DNA of 55,305 nt from an uncultured Clostridia bacterium. Lineage in GTDB: Bacteria; Bacillota; Clostridia; Oscillospirales; Acutalibacteraceae. The DNA lies in assembly GCA_904420015.1 (NCBI GenBank), contig CAJFTS010000024.1:1-55305 (forward strand), read 5' to 3'. Under the pieces are notes generated by a model. The model worked only from the letters and a program-made list of their open reading frames with translations, had not been told where the DNA came from and did no database searches. Numbering within the stretch: position 1 is the first letter of the stretch; each line of letters opens with the position of its first letter. Shown here one piece after another: positions 1-7,370 of the stretch. The translations under genes and the position numbers were made by a program.

Positions 1-1
1 A

Positions 2-609
2 AAACGGCGGCGCCGGCGGTTCCTCGCCCTGCTTTCCGCCGTGGTGCTTCTTTTTGCCGCCGTGGGGGTTGCCTTTGTCTACAATCCTGACCTATACTAC
101 CAGTATCTTTACTGGGGCGATCGGGTTGCCATCCGCCTCCACCTGGACAATGTCGATCCCTCCTTCCCAATCGAGGGCTACATACAGATCCATCATTTGT
201 ACGCCGGGACGGACGAGGGCGCATTACAAGAAACGATGAATGAGCTTTACGCTCTTTCTCTCTTTTCCAGCGGGTTGTCTCTTCCCGGCGGCTGGACTTC
301 CCTCTCCTGGGAACGCACCGATCAAGGCAACACCTGGTCCGCCAGCATCCCAGCCGGGCAAAAAGGAACCTATCTACTTGACCTGCGTATTCGCAACGAG
401 CTGTATCCGAAGCTGTTCCCGGCAGGGACTTCAGCGGCTTTGCCGTTGGCGATACCTATCCCATCTTCTGCTTAGAAAGCTGGGACGTGTGGGACTTGGA
501 GTATGATCTCGACCTCCTCAACGGAAAGCAGGATCCTCCCGTGCATATGGAGCATTCCTTCTCTTGCCCAACCCATCCCGAACTGAGCAGCGGGAGCAGC
601 AACGCTTAA
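2..609 (+). pseudogene. 3' part of a membrane-anchored hypothetical protein, frameshifted
   Basis: The gene enters from outside the window. Its reading frame opens with a basic stretch (KRRRRR) followed by a hydrophobic segment at about residues 7-27, so it is probably an N-terminally anchored protein with an extracytoplasmic domain. The domain is not recognised. The first frame runs to a stop at 473-475, but from about position 421 the convincing coding sequence moves to another frame (GRDFSGFAVGDTYPIF...) and stops at 607-609. Adding one C in the short C run at about 418-420 would restore one continuous protein. This is either a real -1 frameshift or a sequence error. It is followed at once by a strong terminator hairpin, which supports 609 as the original 3' end. 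Confidence 0.6.
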
Positions 610-664
610 AGGAGAAGAGAGGACTGGCACGGCCTTCCTATGCCAAATACGCAGAAAAATCAAA

Positions 665-720
665 AACCAGGCCCCACCCCGGTCAAAGGTACTTGACCGG
701 GGTGGGGCCTGGTTCTCTTT
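665..720. terminator. Long perfect hairpin, probable bidirectional terminator
   Basis: Perfect 22-bp inverted repeat (665-686 with 693-714) around a 6-nt AGGTAC loop, followed by CTCTTT. It lies between the end of the rightward frameshifted gene and the end of leftward mrnC. The stem is longer than usual for a terminator. Confidence 0.75.
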
Positions 721-791
721 ATTGCTCCGGTTCCCATGGACGGCCCTATTTGCCGGATTTTGGACGCCAACCGGCCGATGGGGGATGGGCG

Positions 792-1202
792 TTATCCGTC
801 CGCCTCTTCTTCCCTTACCGCCTCTTCAAACAGCTCCCGCAGCCGCTGCCCCTCTCCCTTGAGATAGAGCCAGCCGAACAGGCACTCCAGCCCCGTGGCC
901 TGGTGGTATTCCTCCACCGAGGCGCTTTGGGGGATCCGCCGGGCGGGGTGGGCATTGCGTCCCCGGCGGAAAACCGCCGCCTCCTCCTGCGTAAGCCCAG
1001 GGAGGATGCGGGCGGCGGCCGCCGCCTGGGCAGGCGCCTTGGCCAGCGCCACCGCCGCCGCATGCAGCTTCCTAGGCGGACAGTTGCCCGCAGCGATCAG
1101 CCGTTCCCGGATCATCAGCTCATATACCCCGTCGCCGACATAGGCCAAAGAGAGGGGACTGATGGTTTTCAAATCCGCCTCAAAGGGAAAAAAGCGCTGC
1201 AT
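792..1202 (-). CDS. mrnC: Mini-ribonuclease 3 (MrnC)
   Basis: 136-residue Mini-III RNase, which in Firmicutes matures 23S rRNA ends as a homodimeric RNase III-like catalytic domain without a dsRNA-binding domain. The signature AYVGDGVYE at residues 20-28 carries the catalytic Asp24, and TGLECLFGWLYL near the C terminus carries the second acidic residue. The start at 1202 is chosen because the protein begins there like its family (MQRFFPF) and AGGAGGAAGGG sits just upstream; the open frame extends further upstream but overlaps obg. It lies 13 bp after obg on the same strand, so the two are probably co-transcribed. Confidence 0.9.
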   Translation of the reverse strand: MQRFFPFEADLKTISPLSLAYVGDGVYELMIRERLIAAGNCPPRKLHAAAVALAKAPAQAAAAARILPGLTQEEAAVFRRGRNAHPARRIPQSASVEEYHQATGLECLFGWLYLKGEGQRLRELFEEAVREEEADG

Positions 1203-1215
1203 TTTCCCTTCCTCC

Positions 1216-2484
1216 TCAGTTGACAAAGTCAAACTCCAGGTCATAGATACAAACCGTATCCCCCTCCTGGATGCCCTGTTCCCGGAGCGCATCGATGATT
1301 CCGCTCTGGATTAAGACGCGCTGAAAATACTGCATGGATTCATAATCGTCAAAATTCACCCCGGACATGACCTTTAACAGCCACTCCCCTTCCACAAACC
1401 ACACGCCGTCCTGCTGACGGACGGAGAAGGGACGGCCGCCCTTCTCAAACGCCTCCTGCGGCGCCGGCTCCGGTTGATAGGTGACGATGGGGGGAAGCTT
1501 GGACAGTTCCTCGGCCACCCGTTTGATGAGCGGGTCCACCCCATAGCGGATGGCCGCCATAATGGGGAAAAAGTCGTATCCCTTTTCCCTCACATAGGCT
1601 TCAAACTTCGCCACCTGCCCGTCATCGGCCAGGTCGCATTTGTTTCCCGCCACCAGCATGGGACGGCCGGCCAGCTCTTCATTGTACGCGGCCAGCTCCT
1701 TATTGATGGCTTCAAAATCCTCGATGGGATCCCGGCCCTCGCTGCCCGCCACGTCGACGATGTGGATGAGCAGGCGGCAGCGGTCGATGTGGCGCAAAAA
1801 TTCATGCCCCAGCCCCACCCCTTCGCTGGCCCCTTCAATGATGCCCGGGATGTCCGCCATGACGAAGGAAACACCCTCGGCCACCCGCACGACCCCCAGC
1901 ACCGGGGTCAGGGTGGTAAAATGGTAATCGGCGATGACCGGCTTCGCCTCGCTGACCACCGAGATGAGGGTGGATTTTCCCACGTTTGGGAAGCCGACCA
2001 GGCCCACATCCGCCAAAAGCTTCAGCTCCAGCTTCAGCTCATAGCTTTCTCCCGGCGTGCCAGGCTTGGCAAACCGGGGCACCTGCCTGGTTGCCGTGGC
2101 GAAGTGGGTGTTCCCCCAGCCGCCCCGGCCGCCTTTGGCCACCACCACCGGCTCGTCGGAGGACAGGTCGGCCAGCAGCCGCCCCGTCTCCGCCTCCCGC
2201 ACAACGGTGCCCCTGGGAACCCGGATGACCGTATCCTCCCCGCCCTTTCCAAAGCAGCGGTTGGCCCGTCCCGGCGCACCGGCCTGGGCGGTATATTTGC
2301 GTTTATAACGGAAGTCGGAAAGGGTGGTGAGATTATCGTCCACCTGAAAGACGATGTCGCCGCCCTTGCCGCCGTCGCCGCCGTCCGGCCCGCCGGCGGC
2401 AACGTATTTCTCCCGGCGGAAGGAAACGCAGCCGTTTCCCCCGTCGCCGGCGCGTACGGTAATTTTTGCACTGTCTACAAACAT
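1216..2484 (-). CDS. obg: Obg/CgtA ribosome-associated GTPase
   Basis: Full-length 422-residue Obg GTPase, involved in 50S subunit assembly and stress signalling. The glycine-rich Obg fold is at residues 1-158 (GGPDGGDGGKGGD at 31-43). The G domain has G1 GFPNVGKS (164-171), switch I TT (191-192), G3 DIPG (211-214) and G4 NKCD (281-284). The C-terminal OCT domain, found mainly in Firmicutes and Actinobacteria, fills about residues 345-422. The start is ATG with GAGGAG upstream. It sits between cimA (91 bp upstream, same strand) and mrnC (13 bp downstream). Confidence 0.97.
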   Translation of the reverse strand: MFVDSAKITVRAGDGGNGCVSFRREKYVAAGGPDGGDGGKGGDIVFQVDDNLTTLSDFRYKRKYTAQAGAPGRANRCFGKGGEDTVIRVPRGTVVREAETGRLLADLSSDEPVVVAKGGRGGWGNTHFATATRQVPRFAKPGTPGESYELKLELKLLADVGLVGFPNVGKSTLISVVSEAKPVIADYHFTTLTPVLGVVRVAEGVSFVMADIPGIIEGASEGVGLGHEFLRHIDRCRLLIHIVDVAGSEGRDPIEDFEAINKELAAYNEELAGRPMLVAGNKCDLADDGQVAKFEAYVREKGYDFFPIMAAIRYGVDPLIKRVAEELSKLPPIVTYQPEPAPQEAFEKGGRPFSVRQQDGVWFVEGEWLLKVMSGVNFDDYESMQYFQRVLIQSGIIDALREQGIQEGDTVCIYDLEFDFVN

Positions 2485-2575
2485 GCTGTTCTCCTCTTCT
2501 GCGTCGCCGCTCGGTCTTGCCTCCGCCTTACTGCGGCAGTATATCTCTCCCTCGTATCCGCCGTCCGGCCCTATT

Positions 2576-4156
2576 TTATCGCTCGATCCCGTCTCGGATC
2601 AGGCGGTATTCAAAGGAATCCACCAGCGCAAGCCAGCTTGCCTGGATTACGTCGGTGGAAACGCCCACCGTCGTCCACACATCCTTGCCGTCGGTGGAGG
2701 TAATCAAAACCCGGACGTTGGCGGCGGTTGCCTGCTTGGAATCCATAACCCGCACCTTGTAGTCGATCAGGCGGCACCTGACCATGGACTGGTAAAAGTG
2801 GGACAGCGCCTCCCGCAGCGCCAAGTCCAGCGCATGAACGGGGCCGTCCCCTTCCGCGGCCGCAATGCTCAGCTCCCCGCCCACCCGGATCTTAATGGTG
2901 GCGGTGGCGGAATTCCCGGTGTCGTCCCCCGGCTCCTCGTCGAGGACCTTGTAGCTGACCAGCTCGAAATACGGCTCGTATAGCCCCAGGCTCTTGCGCA
3001 CCACCAGCTCGAAGCTGGGTTCCGCCCCTTCGAACTGGTAGCCGTCGTGCTCGAGCTGCTTAAGCCGGTCCAAAATAACCTGCGTCTGGGGCGATTGCCG
3101 GGTCAGCTCCGGGCAGACCCGCTGCATCCGCTGCAGCACGGCGGCGCGGCCGGTCTGCTCGGACATGAGGAAACGCCGCTCATTGCCCACCGATTCGGGG
3201 CTTACCTGTTCAAAGGAACGGGAGAGCTTGAGCACCCCGTCGGCGTGCATCCCGGCCTTGTGCGCAAAGGCGGAGGCGCCGATAAAGGGCTGGGAATGCG
3301 GGACGCGGACGTTGGCGATTTCCGCAATCTCTCTGGAAACGGTCGTCAATTCGCTGAGCTTCTCGGCCGGGATGCAGGCGATTCCACGCTTGAGCTGCAA
3401 ATTCGCCACCACATTGGAAAGGTTCGCGTTGCCGCACCGTTCTCCAAACCCCAGCCAGGTGCCCTGCACGTGTTCGGCCCCCGCCTGCACGGCCGCAATG
3501 GTTCCCGCCACCGCCATGCCGCAGTCGTTGTGGCAATGGATACCCACCTTCACCGATTCGAACCGCCCGGCCACCACGGCGGTAATCTCCCCGATCTCAT
3601 CCGGGAAGCTGCCGCCGTTTGTATCGCACAAAACCAGGCATTCGGCCCCGGCGTCCGCCGCCGCCTGCAAGGCGGCCAGGGCGAATTCCGGGTCGTCCTT
3701 ATAGCCGTCGAAAAAATGCTCCGCATCAAAAAAGACCCGCTTGCCGTTTTCCCTGAGGTAAGCGATCGTCTCCCCGATCATGGCAGCGTTTTCCTCGGGC
3801 GTGGTGCCTAAAATTTCGGTCACATGAAGCTTCCAGCTTTTCCCGAAAATGCAGCAGATAGGCGCATCCGCCTCCAGCAACGCCTGGACGTTGGCGTCCT
3901 CCTCCACCGGGACCCCCTTGCGCCGGGTGGACCCGAAGGCCACAATGGACGCGTTTGCATAAGCGGTGTGGGAAATCTGCTGAAAATACTCCATGTCCTT
4001 GGGATTGGACGCCGGGTTGCCCGCTTCAATATAGGCAACCCCCAAAGAGTCCAGTAATTTGGTAATCGCCAGCTTATCCTCCACGGATAGGGAAATTCCT
4101 TCCCCCTGCGCGCCGTCGCGCAGGGTGGAATCCAAAATTTCAATTGAGCGCTGCAT
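2576..4156 (-). CDS. cimA: Citramalate synthase
   Basis: 526-residue enzyme of the LeuA/HMGL-like family that condenses pyruvate and acetyl-CoA to (R)-citramalate, a threonine-independent route to isoleucine. The N-terminal TIM barrel begins with the substrate- and metal-binding STLRDGAQ (residues 10-17) and contains the metal-binding HCHND block. The last ~130 residues form a LeuA-type allosteric domain. Length and the two-domain layout fit the CimA family of Clostridia rather than isopropylmalate or homocitrate synthase. The start at 4156 is preferred because GGGGGTG lies 7 nt upstream; an in-frame ATG at 4192 has a poorer site. No attenuator or T-box was seen upstream. Confidence 0.9.
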   Translation of the reverse strand: MQRSIEILDSTLRDGAQGEGISLSVEDKLAITKLLDSLGVAYIEAGNPASNPKDMEYFQQISHTAYANASIVAFGSTRRKGVPVEEDANVQALLEADAPICCIFGKSWKLHVTEILGTTPEENAAMIGETIAYLRENGKRVFFDAEHFFDGYKDDPEFALAALQAAADAGAECLVLCDTNGGSFPDEIGEITAVVAGRFESVKVGIHCHNDCGMAVAGTIAAVQAGAEHVQGTWLGFGERCGNANLSNVVANLQLKRGIACIPAEKLSELTTVSREIAEIANVRVPHSQPFIGASAFAHKAGMHADGVLKLSRSFEQVSPESVGNERRFLMSEQTGRAAVLQRMQRVCPELTRQSPQTQVILDRLKQLEHDGYQFEGAEPSFELVVRKSLGLYEPYFELVSYKVLDEEPGDDTGNSATATIKIRVGGELSIAAAEGDGPVHALDLALREALSHFYQSMVRCRLIDYKVRVMDSKQATAANVRVLITSTDGKDVWTTVGVSTDVIQASWLALVDSFEYRLIRDGIER

Positions 4157-4239
4157 ACCCGACACCCCCAAATAAAATAGTTTGCCTTTCATTATGGAGG
4201 AATTCCTCTCGCTTGTCAACCGCCTTGCTCTGGTTTCCC

Positions 4240-4268
4240 TTGTATTTCACAGGCAAATCGAGTAGAAT
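4240..4268 (+). promoter_or_regulatory. SigmaA-type promoter of the cupin gene
   Basis: TTGTAT (4240-4245), 17 nt, TAGAAT (4263-4268), 30 bp before the cupin start. Confidence 0.65.
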
Positions 4269-4297
4269 AAACACAGTATGCAAAGGAGGCCTTGGCC

Positions 4298-4651
4298 ATG
4301 CTGGTACGCAATTTCCTCACCTGTGACCGCCGGTGGAACGACTCCCACGGGAGCGGGAAGCAAAGTTATTCCGGATTCGTCTTTCAGGAGTCGGATTTTG
4401 ACGCGCCCATCCATTTTGTGCGGTATTCCACCTATCCGCCCGGCTCCGGGGTGGGGCCGCACACCCACGGCAACGACCAGGAGCTTTATGTGATCCTGGA
4501 AGGGCGGGGCACGGCCGAGGTCAACGGGGAAAGGCGGGAAGTAACGGCGGGGGATATCATCGTCAATCCTCCTTACGCAACCCACGCCCTTCGCAACACC
4601 GGTGAGACCGATTTGACCATGCTGTTGTTGGAAATCGCCTGCAAAGATTGA
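4298..4651 (+). CDS. Small cupin-domain protein
   Basis: 117-residue single-domain cupin. Motif 1 is GPHTHGNDQE (His, His and Glu metal ligands) with a following Gly at the usual distance; motif 2 is GDIIVNPPYATHALRN with the third His ligand. Such stand-alone cupins bind a divalent metal and include sugar isomerases, dioxygenases and sensors; the substrate cannot be told. The start is the ATG at 4298, 8 nt after AAGGAGG; a TTG two codons upstream is too close to the ribosome-binding site. It is monocistronic, with its own promoter, and divergent from cimA. Confidence 0.85.
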   Translation: MLVRNFLTCDRRWNDSHGSGKQSYSGFVFQESDFDAPIHFVRYSTYPPGSGVGPHTHGNDQELYVILEGRGTAEVNGERREVTAGDIIVNPPYATHALRNTGETDLTMLLLEIACKD

Positions 4652-4659
4652 TTTTTTGC

Positions 4660-4688
4660 TTGCGTTGGGACGGAAAATCCGGTAGAAT
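4660..4688 (+). promoter_or_regulatory. SigmaA-type promoter of tRNA-Leu
   Basis: TTGCGT (4660-4665), 17-nt spacer, TAGAAT (4683-4688), 32 bp before the mature tRNA 5' end. Confidence 0.65.
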
Positions 4689-4720
4689 AAGGGGGCCGCT
4701 ACAGCGGATCCTTTGGTTGA

Positions 4721-4804
4721 GCGGGTATGGCGGAATTGGCAGACGCGCAGGATTTAGGATCCTGTGCCTACGGCGTGCAGGTTCGACCCCTGTTACCCGC
4801 ACCA
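4721..4804 (+). tRNA. tRNA-Leu (anticodon UAG)
   Basis: Class II tRNA with acceptor stem GCGGGTA/TACCCGC, D arm with GGCGGAATTGGCAGACGC, anticodon stem CAGGA/TCCTG (4748-4752/4760-4764) and loop TTTAGGA giving TAG at 4755-4757. It has a long variable arm and a T arm with GGTTCGACC. The CCA end is encoded (4802-4804). It reads CUA and other CUN codons. A terminator follows 5 bp later, so it is a single-gene unit. Confidence 0.97.
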
Positions 4805-4808
4805 GGCG

Positions 4809-4850
4809 AGAGCCCCGACGCGTAATTCGCGTACGGGGCTCTTTCTTTTC
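4809..4850 (+). terminator. Rho-independent terminator of tRNA-Leu
   Basis: AGAGCCCCG pairs with CGGGGCTCT, with an inner ACGCG/CGCGT stem, followed by TTTCTTTTC. Confidence 0.85.
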
Positions 4851-5039
4851 AGCAAGACCTTACCGCCCCATTTAAAGCAAAGCGGCTTTTTCACGGCAGG
4901 CAGCCAGATCGGCCCTGTACCGTTTTGCACCCCGGGCCGATTCCTTCTTCGGACGGCCCCGACGCGGCGGGCGTGCGAAGGCCGCCCAAGAAGCCAGCCA
5001 CCATTTTAAAGAGGAGAACGCGGAAAGGGGAGAGTTCCT

Positions 5040-5729
5040 TTGTCCCAATCGGTAACCATGCAGGTCATCGCCCGCATTCACAGCGATTTTCCCGCAAAAT
5101 TCGGTATTCCCCGCCAAAGCGGCCTGGTGGACGCGCTCAAGGCCACCGTCGTGTTTGAGCCGGAATACCGCAATCCGGAAGCGGTGCGGGGGCTGGAGGG
5201 GTATTCCCATATCTGGCTCCTGTGGCAGTTTTCCGAAGCGGTGCGGGAGGGTTGGTCCCCCACCGTCCGGCCGCCCCGTTTGGGGGGGAATACCCGCATG
5301 GGGGTGTTTGCCACCCGTTCCCCCTTCCGGCCCAACGCCATCGGCCTGTCCTCAGTTCAGCTCGACGGGGTGGAGCAGCATCCGAAGCTTGGCCCTGTCC
5401 TGCACGTCTGCGGCGCCGACCTAATGGACGGCACGCCGATCTTCGACGTCAAGCCCTATCTTCCCTATACCGACGCCCATCCGCAGGCCACCGGCGGATT
5501 TGCCCTTTCGTCCAAGGAGGCGGTGCTTTCGGTGGATTTCCCACAGGCGCTTCTTCATGCCGTCGCGCCGGAGCACCGGGAGGGGCTGGTCGGCGTGCTT
5601 TCTCAGGATCCGCGTCCAGGGTACCAGAACACGCCCGGGCGGATCTATAAGATGTCCTTTGCGGGCTACGAGGTTCATTTTACCGTGGAGGGCAGCCGGC
5701 TGACGGTACGGCGGGTAATACCCGGCTAA
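5040..5729 (+). CDS. trmO: tRNA (N6-threonylcarbamoyladenosine37-N6)-methyltransferase TrmO
   Basis: 229-residue TsaA/TrmO (UPF0066) protein, which methylates t6A37 in some tRNAs using S-adenosylmethionine. The family core is visible: IARIHSDFPAKFGIPRQ near the N terminus, the block GNTRMGVFATRSPFRPNAIG, and DLMDGTPIFDVKPYLPYTDA. The C-terminal ~70 residues carry the family extension (RPGYQNTPGRIYKMSF). The TTG at 5040 follows AAGGGGAG at a good distance; an ATG at 5058 is the alternative. Its position beside the tRNA gene is probably coincidental. Confidence 0.9.
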   Translation: MSQSVTMQVIARIHSDFPAKFGIPRQSGLVDALKATVVFEPEYRNPEAVRGLEGYSHIWLLWQFSEAVREGWSPTVRPPRLGGNTRMGVFATRSPFRPNAIGLSSVQLDGVEQHPKLGPVLHVCGADLMDGTPIFDVKPYLPYTDAHPQATGGFALSSKEAVLSVDFPQALLHAVAPEHREGLVGVLSQDPRPGYQNTPGRIYKMSFAGYEVHFTVEGSRLTVRRVIPG

Positions 5730-5762
5730 GGATTTTTTTGTTTTTTTAAAATCAGCTGGGAT

Positions 5763-5790
5763 GGGATTATTCCTTCTGTGTTTCGTATCA
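5763..5790 (+). promoter_or_regulatory. Island promoter 1, GGGA-N17-CGTATCA, before the precursor gene
   Basis: GGGA at 5763-5766 and CGTATCA at 5784-5790, 75 bp before the precursor start. The same two elements with the same 21-nt offset occur at three other island starts, and an imperfect one at a fourth. Spacing and -10 resemble ECF sigma promoters (for example SigW TGAAAC-N16-CGTA). It is assigned by inference to the sigma factor encoded at 14930-15469. Confidence 0.7.
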
Positions 5791-5864
5791 ATATACAAGA
5801 GCATTGTACAGACGGGAAATTCGCCTTGCAGCGCCTAATTCCTATGAGAGAGGATGACTCATCC

Positions 5865-6242
5865 ATGGCAGCAAACAACATACACGACCTGATCACAAGA
5901 TTTACCCCCGAGCAGATTGCAAAGCTGCAAGCTTTGCCTACCCCGCAAGCCCGGCTTAACGAGATTCAAAAAGAGGAATACGGCCTTTGCGAAGAGGACA
6001 TCATCATTGCCAAGGAGATTTTAAAGGTCCCCTCAACGCAGGAGCTCTCCGATGAAGAGCTCGACCAGGTTGCGGGCGGTAAAATCAGCGGGGATCTCAT
6101 GGGCGGGGCCGCTCTCGAACGGAATGGGCCATGTAAGCATTATAAACGGTCGCCCTACTTTTGGGGCCCGGAAAGCTGCGGGACTTGTGAATACATCGCC
6201 ATGGTAAAGGGCTATGACGACGTTTGGGGCTGCAGCTATTAA
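5865..6242 (+). CDS. Nif11-like-leader RiPP/bacteriocin precursor peptide
   Basis: 125-residue peptide with a 72-residue leader ending ELSDEELDQVAGG, the double-glycine end of Nif11/nitrile-hydratase leaders (NHLP) cut by C39 peptidase-ABC exporters. The leader has the helical pattern of that group (PEQIAKLQALPTPQARLNEI, then GLCEEDIIIAKEIL). The 53-residue core is aromatic-rich and has four cysteines at 90, 105, 108 and 123, spaced C-x14-C-x2-C-x14-C. A second GG at 80-81 could be an alternative or second cut. The ATG at 5865 is chosen for AGAGAGGA upstream; an open frame continues upstream without a good site. Matching NHLM export genes lie 3.7-9 kb away. No radical-SAM, LanM, YcaO or similar enzyme is visible, so the mature form is unknown: modified elsewhere, or simply disulfide-bonded. 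Confidence 0.85.
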   Translation: MAANNIHDLITRFTPEQIAKLQALPTPQARLNEIQKEEYGLCEEDIIIAKEILKVPSTQELSDEELDQVAGGKISGDLMGGAALERNGPCKHYKRSPYFWGPESCGTCEYIAMVKGYDDVWGCSY

Positions 6243-6250
6243 ATAGCCAA

Positions 6251-6290
6251 GAAAGCAGTCGGTTCCGGTCGGAACCGACTGCTTTCTTTT
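6251..6290. terminator. Bidirectional terminator between precursor and GNAT genes
   Basis: Perfect 16-bp stem (6251-6266 with 6271-6286), GGTC loop, then TTTTC. It serves the convergent precursor and GNAT genes. Confidence 0.9.
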
Positions 6291-6313
6291 CGGATTATAG
6301 TAGGACTTCCCTC

Positions 6314-7207
6314 TCAGCTGATGTAGGTACACTGGTGCTTACGGTCACTGAGAATCTCCTTTAAATAGCCGTCGGTCATTTTGTGAACGGCCAGGTTGGC
6401 ATCGTACACGGTAAAGGTAACCAGATGGATCTGGTTTTGAATAACCGTGTCGATAAAGTGATAGAGCGGTGGAAAGAAGGCCCCGGTATTGCGGCAATCC
6501 TTGCGGCAGGCGGTCTGCTCAAACAGCACCCGGTTGCCGTGCTGGGACGCGGTGACAAAGGAAAGGGCCCGGTCCCCTTCATAGAAAAGAAAGCTGTATT
6601 CGTCCTGACGGGGATTCGGGACAGCAAAGGGATCGAGATAGTGCGGAAACTGTCTGCCCACCTCCTCCTTCATGCCGGACAGCACGGCCGCAGGCGCTTG
6701 GGAAAAGCGGCTGACCGCTCCGCCCTTTCGCAATACCCATTCGTAATTGCGTCGGCCACGGCGGGCTTTAAACGCCTCCCACGCCGCCTTTTTCTCCGGA
6801 TCGCAGGGCCTGGCGTGAAAGATGGTGGCGGTAACGGCCGGAGCAAACCCCAGCTTTGCGCACAGCGCCCGATAGCAGGCGGCATAGGGATGCTCCGCGA
6901 TGACCCGCATTGTCACCGGTTCGCCCTCGTTCCTTGCATCCTCTACCGCTTTGGCAAGCAGGGCCTGGGCCACACCCCGGCGGCGCGCTTCTTCGAGTAC
7001 GTAGAGATAGACGACGTCCCGTTCCCCGCCCCGCTGTTCCAGGCAGAGTACCCCCACCGGCTGCTCTTCCTGCCGGCAGACAAGGATCTCCCCGCCTGTT
7101 TCAAACGCCTTGCCGGCAAAATGTTGGATGGAGGCGGGAAACCGGCTGAAATCCTCCAGCAGAAAGGAAAAGAAGGAAACCGCTTGTATTCTTTGCAAAT
7201 TAAACAC
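6314..7207 (-). CDS. GNAT-family N-acetyltransferase-like protein
   Basis: 297-residue protein whose N-terminal half is a GNAT acetyl-CoA domain: the VVYLYVLEEARRRGVAQALL stretch gives the beta4 strand and the R-R-x-G-x-A pyrophosphate loop at about residues 65-84, followed by YRALCAKLGFAPA typical of the end of the fold. The C-terminal half (about 150-297) is not confidently assigned and may be a second, degenerate GNAT-like domain. The start is GTG at 7207 with only a weak ribosome-binding site (GGATAAAGGAT), so it is less certain than others. Its promoter has the island motif, so it is probably part of the RiPP regulon; roles as a peptide-modifying or self-protection acetyltransferase are possible but not shown. 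Confidence 0.75.
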   Translation of the reverse strand: MFNLQRIQAVSFFSFLLEDFSRFPASIQHFAGKAFETGGEILVCRQEEQPVGVLCLEQRGGERDVVYLYVLEEARRRGVAQALLAKAVEDARNEGEPVTMRVIAEHPYAACYRALCAKLGFAPAVTATIFHARPCDPEKKAAWEAFKARRGRRNYEWVLRKGGAVSRFSQAPAAVLSGMKEEVGRQFPHYLDPFAVPNPRQDEYSFLFYEGDRALSFVTASQHGNRVLFEQTACRKDCRNTGAFFPPLYHFIDTVIQNQIHLVTFTVYDANLAVHKMTDGYLKEILSDRKHQCTYIS

Positions 7208-7251
7208 ATCCTTTATCCAAGGTTCCGTTGTTTCGCTGTCTTCCCTTTTTT

Positions 7252-7277
7252 ATACGATACTCCTCTATCTTTCTCCC
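7252..7277 (-). promoter_or_regulatory. Island promoter 2, GGGA-N17-CGTAT, before the GNAT gene
   Basis: On the minus strand GGGA is at 7277-7274 and CGTAT at 7256-7252, 45 bp before the GTG start. Spacing is identical to the precursor promoter. Confidence 0.7.
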
Positions 7278-7333
7278 GTGAGTCTTTGCATTCCCCAAGA
7301 AAAAGGAAGGGGCCGGGGGCAGCCGGCAGGCAA

Positions 7334-7370
7334 AGGAGCCGCCCGAGGGAATCCCCGGGCGGCTCCTGTT
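7334..7370 (-). terminator. Terminator after the phosphatase gene
   Basis: AGGAGCCGCCCG (7334-7345) pairs with CGGGCGGCTCCT (7356-7367). On the minus strand it follows the phosphatase stop directly, with a short TTT run. Confidence 0.75.

Noticed and set aside
1474-2703. Long rightward open frame opposite obg
   Set aside because: It is the antisense shadow of a highly conserved GC-rich gene and has no ribosome-binding site or domain.
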